Assembly (NCBI GenBank): GCA_013139625.1
Contig: WTAK01000421.1
Coordinates: forward strand, 1-8,298
DNA from: Candidatus Delongbacteria bacterium
Lineage (GTDB): Bacteria > UBA4055
Direction: 5' to 3'
DNA length: 8,298 bases
The notes under the pieces were generated by a model. It did no database searches, had not been told where the DNA came from, and worked only from the letters and a program-made list of their open reading frames with translations. A program made the position numbers and the translations under genes. Below, piece after piece: positions 1 to 5,541 of this stretch. Positions within the stretch are counted from its first letter, which is position 1; each line of letters begins with the position of its first letter.

Positions 1-17
1 TGCGCAAATATACTGTA

Positions 18-254
18 TTAATTTTTTCTTGTCAAGTCTTTTTTGCCATCTTCAGTCTTTTTTCTAAAGTTAAGCATTATACCTGCAGGAAATAATACAA
101 CTAATCCAAACATTACTACTATTGGAGATAAAGTTAATGACCAGAAAGAATCATGTGGTCCAACGGACATTAGAAAATAACCCAAGGCCAAACTCAATGC
201 TCCAGCAAGGAATATAATGTAATTCTCTTTAGTGAAATACAACTTTCTTCTCAT
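18..254 (-). CDS. Small two-helix membrane protein, DUF3098-like
   Basis: A 78-residue protein with two hydrophobic segments, about residues 11-30 and 39-61, joined by a short loop (GPHDSFWSLTLSP). The basic start (MRRK) and the charged tail (RKKTEDGKKD) suggest that both ends face the cytoplasm. The pattern, with an Asn-Tyr before the first helix, 'LGYFLM', then 'SLTLSPIVV' leading into the second helix, resembles the DUF3098 family common in FCB-group bacteria, whose function is unknown. The start lies 20 bp after the stop of the foldase gene on the same strand, so the two are probably co-transcribed. Only a weak AAGG about 12 bases upstream could serve as ribosome binding site. The family call is from memory of the pattern. 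The reading frame is well supported by its length and clean two-helix topology. Confidence 0.75.
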   Translation of the reverse strand: MRRKLYFTKENYIIFLAGALSLALGYFLMSVGPHDSFWSLTLSPIVVMFGLVVLFPAGIMLNFRKKTEDGKKDLTRKN

Positions 255-274
255 ATCAATTCTAACCTTATTTA

Positions 275-2104
275 TTATCTTCCGTAAAGATCTCTGTAAT
301 CAACAACATCAGCCTTTTTTACAACGCCTTGTAACCATTCTGTGATTATTTGTCTACGAAGCATAGAAAGTTCCCTTTCCTTATAAGCTTCTAAGCCATC
401 GTTGTAATCTTTTTCATTGAAAGCATCCTTTGATACCAAATAAATAAGATACGCACTTCTATCGCCTTTAAATGGCTCACTTATCTGACCAGACTCAAGT
501 AACATTGCTGTTTCATAGAATATTCTATCAGTGCTACCTATCGCATCAACAAAAGTATTCATTGCAAAGTTTTTGGCTAATCCTGTAAGCAGCTTATTAT
601 CTTTGATCGCAGCAAGTTCATTCATAGCCGTAGTATCTTTAACTGAAGAAGCTTTAGACTTTAGACTTTCAAAAGCTAATTCTAATCCCTTCTCTCTTCT
701 AATCTTATAAATTACACTTTTTCTTACTTCATCTAAAGTTTTTTTGCTTTCAGGTTTTATTTCTTTAACTTGCAAATAAACATAACCTTTATCACAGATC
801 AATAAATTACTTACTTTACCAATATCGTTATTGAATAAGAAATTTCCAAGTCCCGGGATCTTACCTAACCCATTAGTTCGGTCTGTTTCGTAAGTAAGAG
901 GAGATTCAAGAACTTTTGTATTCATTTGCTCTGCAGCTTCTTTGAAAGCATTAAGATTGTTTCCGTCAGCCTTGTAAGCTTCTTTGAAATTAATAGCTGC
1001 ATCAGCTGCATCATCAAATGTTTCTTGATGAACTTTGAATTTTATTAGGATATGGCTAGCTTGAACTTCAAGAATTTCACCTTTCTTATCTTTTTTCTTT
1101 GCCGCTACTCTAATTATATGATATCCAAATTTAGTTTGAACAGGTCCAACGATCTCACCAACTTTTGCATTGAAAGCTGCTTCTTCAAATTCAGGGACCA
1201 TTTGCCCTTTACCAAAGAATCCAAGATCTCCACCTTTTGAAGCACTGCCATCTTCTGAATAATTCTTTGCAACAGTTTCAAATGCCATTCCAGCATTAAC
1301 TTGCTTTAATGCATAGTTAATATCTTCAAGGGTTTGAGTAGAGTCAGATTTGGTCATCTCAGTACTAAATAAAACATAATCAAATACCCTCTGCTCTTTT
1401 CTATTTGGGAATTCTTTAGAATTTGCATTATAGTAGTCTTCAATTTCCTTGTCAGTGATCAAAGAATCTGCAGGCATGTAATCGGCTATATCTGCTTTTA
1501 AGAACTTTACTTTTGCAGTCAATTTTTCTTGTTTGTATTTAGTGATCAATTCATAGTCAGAAATAAATGTTCCGTTTGCAACTCTACTTTCAAGTAACAT
1601 TCCAGGTATTCTATTAGCGTACACATTTTGAAGTTGCGCATAGAATTGTTCTAATTCCGGTCTAGGATTATCTATAACTTCTTGCCATTTTTTTATGTCA
1701 AACATTCCATTTGTTTGAAATTGAGGATCTGATCTCAATTCATTTAATGGATTATTTCTGATCTCAAAATATATTTGTTCATTTGAAACAGTAATATCAT
1801 TTTTCACCATTTCTTGTCTTAGAGCGACCATTTGAACAAATTGATCCCATGCTTTTTGTTTAAGTTCTGCAACTTTAACACCTGTTAGATCTTCTTTCTT
1901 TTCGTTTTTGATAAGATTTTGCTCTATGCTTTTTAGCTCATCATAACTTACATCTTCACCATTGATCTTTGCAATAGTACCGGTCTGACGTGGATCAGAC
2001 ATTTTAATTCCACCCATTCCCCAACTAAAAATAATTGTCGCAATAAATGCCAGTACAACGATCCACATTACAAATGATAATTTTTCTCTAATGGTCCTGA
2101 TCAT
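275..2104 (-). CDS. Membrane-anchored parvulin-type peptidylprolyl isomerase/chaperone (PpiD/SurA-like)
   Basis: A 609-residue envelope folding factor. Residues 1-9 are basic, and one membrane helix (about 11-32) anchors the protein with the rest outside the cytoplasm, as in PpiD. A SurA-N-like helical region follows (about 40-235). A parvulin domain covers about 239-334, with GGDLGFFGKGQMVPEFEEAAF-type signature residues at 291-311 and FGYHII at 327-332. A second, divergent parvulin-like segment runs from about 346 to 450, beginning VQASHILIKF, and a helical tail follows. In domain 1 the first parvulin His (HIL motif) is replaced by Tyr243, although His329 is kept. Domain 2 keeps His351, but the second His position reads Gly-Tyr-Val at 440-442. 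Activity as an isomerase is therefore uncertain, and a chaperone role is likely, as known for PpiD. The ATG is preceded by GGAG at about 11 bases. Family length is typical for FCB members. Confidence 0.93.
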   Translation of the reverse strand: MIRTIREKLSFVMWIVVLAFIATIIFSWGMGGIKMSDPRQTGTIAKINGEDVSYDELKSIEQNLIKNEKKEDLTGVKVAELKQKAWDQFVQMVALRQEMVKNDITVSNEQIYFEIRNNPLNELRSDPQFQTNGMFDIKKWQEVIDNPRPELEQFYAQLQNVYANRIPGMLLESRVANGTFISDYELITKYKQEKLTAKVKFLKADIADYMPADSLITDKEIEDYYNANSKEFPNRKEQRVFDYVLFSTEMTKSDSTQTLEDINYALKQVNAGMAFETVAKNYSEDGSASKGGDLGFFGKGQMVPEFEEAAFNAKVGEIVGPVQTKFGYHIIRVAAKKKDKKGEILEVQASHILIKFKVHQETFDDAADAAINFKEAYKADGNNLNAFKEAAEQMNTKVLESPLTYETDRTNGLGKIPGLGNFLFNNDIGKVSNLLICDKGYVYLQVKEIKPESKKTLDEVRKSVIYKIRREKGLELAFESLKSKASSVKDTTAMNELAAIKDNKLLTGLAKNFAMNTFVDAIGSTDRIFYETAMLLESGQISEPFKGDRSAYLIYLVSKDAFNEKDYNDGLEAYKERELSMLRRQIITEWLQGVVKKADVVDYRDLYGR

Positions 2105-2148
2105 AACTAAATATCTCCAAATTTGTTTATAAACTTAACAATACTGAC

Positions 2149-2171
2149 CTTATATTCTGCTTAAATATAAG
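2149..2171 (-). repeat. Inverted repeat at the start of the foldase mRNA
   Basis: CTTATATT (2149-2156) and AATATAAG (2164-2171) are perfect 8-bp inverted arms around a 7-base spacer. They lie directly downstream of the proposed -10 hexamer on the minus strand, so they cover the expected transcription start and the first part of the leader. This could be an operator for a dimeric repressor or a 5' stem on the mRNA. The arms are AT-only except at the ends, so chance cannot be excluded. Confidence 0.4.
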
Positions 2172-2178
2172 AAGAATG

Positions 2179-2207
2179 AATATAGCTAGAAACTGCTTTA
2201 GTGTCAA
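2179..2207 (-). promoter_or_regulatory. Sigma-70-type promoter for the foldase operon
   Basis: On the minus strand a perfect TTGACA -35 box (2207-2202) is separated by exactly 17 bases from TATATT (2184-2179), five of six matches to the -10 consensus. The expected start is near 2172, giving a leader of about 68 bases before the foldase ATG. The -35 box begins only two bases after the T-tract of the upstream terminator, so phoU transcripts end just where this promoter begins. Confidence 0.7.
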
Positions 2208-2208
2208 G

Positions 2209-2237
2209 AAAAAAATAAGAGGCAAATCGCCTCTTAT
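2209..2237 (-). terminator. Intrinsic terminator after phoU
   Basis: Read on the minus strand, a 9-bp perfect stem (arms 2229-2237 and 2215-2223, ATAAGAGGC paired with GCCTCTTAT) with a 5-base loop is followed at once by a run of seven T (2215-2209). It lies 36 bases after the phoU stop codon, which fits the end of the transporter-phoU transcript. Confidence 0.88.
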
Positions 2238-2273
2238 CATAATAAAATAATCTAAATTTTAAAACTTCAGTTA

Positions 2274-2936
2274 CTAGTCTACATAGTAACCAATTTGGTC
2301 GATCGGATTAGAAATAGAAGTGGATATATGCATAAGATGAGCACCAACTCTTTTTAAAAATCTAAAGAATAATGCATAAGCGGCAGGACTGGTAAAATCA
2401 TTCTTAACTATCAGTTTTTCAATGATCTCATCAAGCTCTGTCTTATATTTAAAGTACTCATCATTTATTTCTTTTGCCGTAGGTACATCTGAGGCTTTGT
2501 ATGCTTCAATTGTCTTGCTAAAAAGATCATTAATATTCCCTAACATACGTTCAAGATTCGCATTCATTACCTTATCACTGAGATCAGCTAAAGTTAGTAC
2601 TTCAAACATGTTTTTGGTATAATCACCTAATCTCTCAATATCACCCACGATAGAAAAAAGTATTAATGAAGTATAAAGTTCTTGATCCTCTTTTTCGCTC
2701 AACGCAACATGCTCATAGATCTTTTTACGAATCGATTTATCATAATGATTAAGCAAATAATCTTTTTTCTTTATATTCTCACCAAGCTCTTCTGTATCTG
2801 TTGCTATTTTTTTACTATACTTTGCCCTCGTAAGTTGAAACATTTCTAATGCTATCTTAAACATTTCATGAGAATCGTTTACTGATTGAGTGATAAGATC
2901 AGTATTATTCCAGTTTTTAAAGAATTGTTTAAACAT
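2274..2936 (-). CDS. phoU: PhoU-domain protein, stand-alone
   Basis: A 220-residue all-helical cytoplasmic protein with two PhoU-type three-helix repeats. The first repeat carries the metal-site motif as Asp99-Ile-Glu101-Arg102-Leu-Gly-Asp105-Tyr-Thr-Lys-Asn109. The second has the degenerate equivalent RFLKRVGAHLMHIS (192-205), where the usual ExxxD acid residues are replaced by Lys195 and His200. PhoU proteins link phosphate uptake to PhoR/PhoB signalling or restrain the transporter. Here the gene sits 23 bp downstream of a Na+/phosphate cotransporter that lacks the C-terminal PhoU domain found in long homologues such as E. coli YjbB, so this looks like the split form of that protein. A strong AAGGAGAG lies upstream of the ATG. 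Control of the cotransporter is the likeliest role. A link to the sensor kinase is inferred. Confidence 0.9.
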   Translation of the reverse strand: MFKQFFKNWNNTDLITQSVNDSHEMFKIALEMFQLTRAKYSKKIATDTEELGENIKKKDYLLNHYDKSIRKKIYEHVALSEKEDQELYTSLILFSIVGDIERLGDYTKNMFEVLTLADLSDKVMNANLERMLGNINDLFSKTIEAYKASDVPTAKEINDEYFKYKTELDEIIEKLIVKNDFTSPAAYALFFRFLKRVGAHLMHISTSISNPIDQIGYYVD

Positions 2937-2959
2937 AATTTTCTCTCCTTAATTAAATT

Positions 2960-4126
2960 TTAATTTGATATAAATATTAGACTTATCGGCACGATAAAGA
3001 ACACTATCGCCACATACCCAATTGCCCACAATTTATTTTCAGTAGCTTTTTTAGATAGCATTTCACTGAGTTTGATCGGAATTGATTTTAATGGAATAAA
3101 TACTGCGGCACCGAATATATTGAATAGGGTATGTACTAAGGCAATAGAAACACCGAATGGATTTCCACTTACCAATGAAGCTAGAATTCCGGTTATTGTT
3201 GTTCCGATATTAGCCCCGACTGTATAAGGAAATATTTGATTCAAATTCAATATACCGGCACCTACTAATGGTACTATAAGTGATGTTGTTATTGAAGATG
3301 ATTGCACAGATACAGTAAATAATATTCCAAATATAAATGAAGTGATCATATTGTTAAAAACATATTTATGCAATATTCTCTCAAATTTACCGAGCAATAT
3401 AGATTTCATTATCTCAGACATATATTTCAATGAAACAAATAATAAACCCAGTGCAAAAACTGTAACAACAGTTAACAATATACCGCTGTACTCTATATCA
3501 AATTTTACCTTTCCATCCTTTATTGTCTCAGTGATGGGATTATTCATAATTGAAGCAATGGTCATTTCAATTTTTGCGGCTGCGGGTTTAACTATATGAT
3601 TTATTGGCGAATCAAATTTCACACCTTTTGTACCTACAAGGAGCTCTGTAATAAATAATGCTGACTTACTTATGAATTTTGTGGATAACTCTAGCGGAAG
3701 AAATAAAGCAACTGCTAATATATTGAATATATCATGTACAGTGGCAGACGCAAATGACCTTCTAAATTCTATCGGGTTTTTCACATTTGCGAATGATACT
3801 ATCGTATTTGTAACCGAAGTTCCAATGTTCGCACCCATTATCATAGGTATCGCATTGTTGAACGATAGTGTTCCTGCACCTACAAAAGCAATAATGATAG
3901 AAGTCGTTGATGATGAACTCTGGATAATTGCTGTAGCCAAAATACCTATTAATAAAGATATCATCGGATTATTCGTTGCATTTTCAATTAAATTTTTAGC
4001 ATCCGCTTTAAAATAATGTTTGAATGCTCCACCGAATAATTTTATACTTAACAAAAATACCCAAAGTAATAATATCATCATTACGAATTTAATAATTGCT
4101 GATCTAAGTTCTTTGTTTATTGTCAT
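2960..4126 (-). CDS. Na+/phosphate cotransporter, type II (NptA/PF02690 family)
   Basis: A 388-residue inner-membrane protein for sodium-driven phosphate uptake, or export in some relatives. Counting from the chosen ATG, the family's duplicated core is clear: QSSSSTT at about 69-75 and GANIGT at 98-103 in the first half, then QSSSITT at about 275-281 and GANIGT at 304-309 in the second. Each set is embedded in strongly hydrophobic segments, with about eight or more membrane spans in total. The protein ends after the last hydrophobic segment and lacks a C-terminal PhoU domain, which is supplied by the next gene. A GTG at 4132 extends the frame by two codons, but GGAG (4135-4132) would abut it directly. 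The same GGAG is five bases from the ATG at 4126, so that start is preferred. The upstream Pho-box-like array suggests induction under low phosphate. Confidence 0.94.
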   Translation of the reverse strand: MTINKELRSAIIKFVMMILLLWVFLLSIKLFGGAFKHYFKADAKNLIENATNNPMISLLIGILATAIIQSSSSTTSIIIAFVGAGTLSFNNAIPMIMGANIGTSVTNTIVSFANVKNPIEFRRSFASATVHDIFNILAVALFLPLELSTKFISKSALFITELLVGTKGVKFDSPINHIVKPAAAKIEMTIASIMNNPITETIKDGKVKFDIEYSGILLTVVTVFALGLLFVSLKYMSEIMKSILLGKFERILHKYVFNNMITSFIFGILFTVSVQSSSITTSLIVPLVGAGILNLNQIFPYTVGANIGTTITGILASLVSGNPFGVSIALVHTLFNIFGAAVFIPLKSIPIKLSEMLSKKATENKLWAIGYVAIVFFIVPISLIFISN

Positions 4127-4131
4127 TTTCA

Positions 4132-4135
4132 CTCC
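4132..4135 (-). promoter_or_regulatory. Ribosome binding site deciding the transporter start
   Basis: GGAG on the minus strand lies five bases before the ATG at 4126 and overlaps the alternative GTG at 4132. This spacing favours the ATG. Confidence 0.7.
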
Positions 4136-4158
4136 ACTTTATAATTCGTAGGTAATTT

Positions 4159-4164
4159 ACTATA
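4159..4164 (-). promoter_or_regulatory. -10-like box of the transporter promoter
   Basis: TATAGT on the minus strand lies four bases downstream of the last 7-bp repeat of the Pho-box array. No good -35 box is found 17 bases upstream; repeat copies occupy that place, as in activator-dependent Pho promoters. The expected start near 4152 leaves a leader of about 26 bases. Confidence 0.5.
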
Positions 4165-4168
4165 AAGT

Positions 4169-4208
4169 TGTTACAATAATTTGACATAGATGTTACAAAA
4201 TTGTTACA
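4169..4208 (-). promoter_or_regulatory. Pho-box-like operator: four 7-bp repeats with an 11-bp period
   Basis: On the plus strand the repeats are TGTTACA (4169-4175), TTTGACA (4180-4186), TGTTACA (4191-4197) and TGTTACA (4202-4208). All are separated by 4-bp spacers, so copies start every 11 bp. Three are identical and the second matches five of seven. Seven-base direct repeats with 4-bp AT-rich spacers are the known architecture of PhoB binding sites in E. coli (CTGTCAT-type units). The site is immediately upstream of a Na+/phosphate cotransporter gene and its -10-like box. The unit is nearly palindromic, reading TGTAACA on the other strand, so direction is uncertain. The PhoB-type regulator at 7229 is a plausible ligand by inference. 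Confidence 0.7.
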
Positions 4209-4424
4209 TTTTCAAACCGGCATCTCGATACAATTACTTGTAATCACTTGATGACCGGATATGTCATTCTGAAATTTATTCAGGGTCTTTCTTTATCATA
4301 GATAAAAGAATTTGACAATTAGTATTTAATCATGTAGTTTGATAACTTACGAAGTAAGAGAATACAGACAACTTAAACACACATGAAAACTAAACGTCAT
4401 ATTACGTATAGTAAATCAAATTAC
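4209..4424. other. Intergenic stretch without a recognisable gene
   Basis: No credible reading frame. It holds several small imperfect palindromes: CTGAA/TTCAG at 4269-4283, TTTATC/GATAAA at 4292-4306 and CTTAC/GTAAG at 4346-4358. The first, with its flanks, resembles the REP-like 'CTGAA..TTCAG' palindromes scattered in FCB genomes. A TTGACA (4312-4317) with TAGTTT 17 bases later (4335-4340) is a weak plus-strand promoter candidate that could read into the cassettes. By position this could be the remnant of an older cassette ahead of the first attC-like site, but no matching cassette start was found. Confidence 0.4.
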
Positions 4425-4476
4425 GCACTAACTAGACGGCTAAACGGAATTAATGGCGTATAGCCGCACGTTAGGC
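4425..4476 (+). repeat. attC-like recombination site 0, before the acetyltransferase cassette
   Basis: CTAAC (4428-4432, the R'' box) can pair with GTTAG (4470-4474, the R' box, full form GTTAGGC, matching GTTRRRY). Inside, CGGCTA (4437-4442) pairs with TAGCCG (4461-4466) across an 18-base loop. This is the two-box inverted layout of a short integron attC. Its body differs from the two later sites, so it belongs to another cassette lineage or is the array's entry site. The R'' box departs from RYYYAAC in its first two bases. Recombination would fall between G4470 and T4471. Confidence 0.65.
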
Positions 4477-5439
4477 GTAAGAAGTATGAATTGAATAAGA
4501 ATGAGGAAAAATGATTTACGAACTTAAGAAAGATGAATATTACAAAGTCGAAAGATTTTTTAAACAAAAAGAAATCTCGAGAGCTCACTATGTAATAGGA
4601 AATAACTGTGTTGGTAGAATATTTGTTGATGATAATGAGAATCCTAATACAGTCGTTATAAGATGGAATGCATTTTACTATATTGATGGTGCTTATGAAG
4701 ATGAAAATTTTATTAATGAATGGTATGAAAAGTTTATCAATGAAATAATACCTGAAGAATATGCTAAAGGAGGAGATGTTGCAGTTTTTGTATTTGCCGA
4801 TGAAAATAAATCTAAAAAGATGAGAGCTAAATTGAATTCTCCATTTATTTGGAGAAGAAAATACTTTGAATTGATAAAACTAAAATTTGACTATAGGTCG
4901 AAAATTCCTGAAGGTTTTAAAATAAAAATAATTGATAAAAACCTTTTATTATCTGGGAATTTTACAAATCTTGAAGAAATTGAAAATACCATTAAGAATG
5001 AATACAGTGACTCAATTGATGAATTTATGTCAAAAAGCGGTGGTTTTTGTCTGATAAAAGGGAATGAAGTAGTAAGTTCAGCAACACTTTTTTATAATCA
5101 AAACAATAATACTTATGGAATGGGAATTTATACTCAGGAGAATTATCGACAGAAAGGTTATGGGGCAATAATAGCAGCAGCTACTAGTGAATATTGTATC
5201 AATAATGGTAGTTCCATGAATTGGGATTGTTTTTCAGGTAATGTAGCATCATGCAAACTTGCAGAGAAAATTGGACACGAATTGTATATTGAAATTAAAA
5301 CTTATCCAATACATTATGATAAATATATAAATTCTTAAATAGAAACGAATATAAAAATAATACACTTACTACGCCTAACATTAGCAAAATGACTGAATTC
5401 CCCTACTTGACTTGACGCTCTCGCTTTTTGCTATGACCG
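4471..5439 (+). mobile_element. Integron-like gene cassette 1 (GNAT acetyltransferase)
   Basis: The unit runs from the T after the G of the upstream GTTAGGC to the G of the next GTT. It contains a single gene that starts 40 bases inside, followed by its own attC-like site. The first ten bases with the shared G (GTTAGGCGTA, 4470-4479) reappear as the exact reverse complement TACGCCTAAC (5370-5379) just before the attC body. This is how the two halves of an attC site are distributed in an inserted cassette. No promoter was recognised inside. A weak one lies upstream at about 4312-4340. Confidence 0.75.
4511..5338 (+). CDS. GNAT-family N-acetyltransferase
   Basis: A 275-residue protein predicted to be cytoplasmic. 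The C-terminal half (about 175-260) is a GNAT acyl-CoA-binding domain. It has a beta-strand pair GGFCLIKGNEVVSSATLF (177-194) and the pyrophosphate-binding motif A as Arg213-Gln-Lys-Gly216-Tyr-Gly218, the RxxGxG/A pattern, followed by its helix. The NVASCKLAEKIGH segment (244-256) corresponds to motif B. The N-terminal half is a separate alpha/beta region without a motif I recognise; overall size and layout resemble the larger GNAT_acetyltran (PF12746) proteins. The substrate is unknown, because GNAT enzymes acetylate small molecules, peptides or proteins. GAGG (4503-4506) supports the ATG. It is the sole gene of an integron-like cassette, and acetyltransferases are common cassette cargo. Resistance should not be assumed. 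Confidence 0.87.
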   Translation: MIYELKKDEYYKVERFFKQKEISRAHYVIGNNCVGRIFVDDNENPNTVVIRWNAFYYIDGAYEDENFINEWYEKFINEIIPEEYAKGGDVAVFVFADENKSKKMRAKLNSPFIWRRKYFELIKLKFDYRSKIPEGFKIKIIDKNLLLSGNFTNLEEIENTIKNEYSDSIDEFMSKSGGFCLIKGNEVVSSATLFYNQNNNTYGMGIYTQENYRQKGYGAIIAAATSEYCINNGSSMNWDCFSGNVASCKLAEKIGHELYIEIKTYPIHYDKYINS

Positions 5440-5445
5440 TTGTCT
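5373..5445 (+). repeat. attC-like recombination site 1
   Basis: The R'' box GCCTAAC (5373-5379) matches RYYYAAC exactly. TAGCAAAA (5382-5389) and TTTTGCTA (5426-5433) form an 8-bp inverted pair, and the downstream R' position is GTTGTCT (5439-5445). The site is about 73 bp. Its R'' box is complementary to the start of its own cassette (4470-4476), not to the sequence at its right edge, as expected for an integrated cassette. From AAC to GTTGT it is 67 bases long, the same as site 2: the first 18 and last 22 bases are identical and an 11-base block in the middle is shared. Recombination would fall between G5439 and T5440. Confidence 0.78.
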
Positions 5446-5492
5446 GCAATTGTTACAAATTATAATGGTAAAAAAGATGAGCCTAAGCATAT
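5439..5492 (+). repeat. Left subterminal inverted repeat of cassette 2
   Basis: Three blocks recur in reverse complement and in mirrored order at 6927-6970: GTTGTCTG (5439-5446), TTGTTACAAAT (5450-5460) and GAGCCTAAGCATAT (5479-5492). The match extends far beyond the 7-base R box needed for attC folding. Confidence 0.75.
5440..5466 (+). promoter_or_regulatory. Possible promoter carried by cassette 2
   Basis: A perfect TATAAT (5461-5466) lies 76 bases before the lipoprotein ATG. The best -35 candidate is TTGTCT (5440-5445), four of six matches with a short 15-base spacer, overlapping the R' box of the attC-like site. If real, the lipoprotein cassette brings its own promoter, and the -35 box would be formed at the recombination junction. 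Confidence 0.35.
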
Positions 5493-5541
5493 ATTTAGAT
5501 AAATTAGATTATAAACTCAAATAAGTTTAAGGAGATAGTAA

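Noticed and set aside
1052..1296. Short open frames on both strands within the foldase gene
   Set aside because: They overlap the parvulin domain 1 coding sequence and have no motif or ribosome binding site.
3672..4016. Plus-strand open frame of 114 codons
   Set aside because: It is fully antisense to the transporter, whose QSSS and GANIGT motifs prove the minus-strand frame.
4181..4209. TTGACA on the plus strand as the -35 of a rightward promoter
   Set aside because: The hexamer 17 bases on is TTACAT, a poor -10, and the bases are better explained as part of the phased Pho-box repeats.
4269..4306. Small palindromes as a terminator for a plus- or minus-strand gene
   Set aside because: Stems are only 5-6 bp, AT-rich and without a following T-run, and no gene ends next to them.
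4364..4372. ACAGACAAC, identical to the end tag of cassette 2, suggesting another decayed attC site upstream
   Set aside because: No inverted L boxes or GTT partner follow; a nine-base match in AT-rich DNA is weak evidence by itself.
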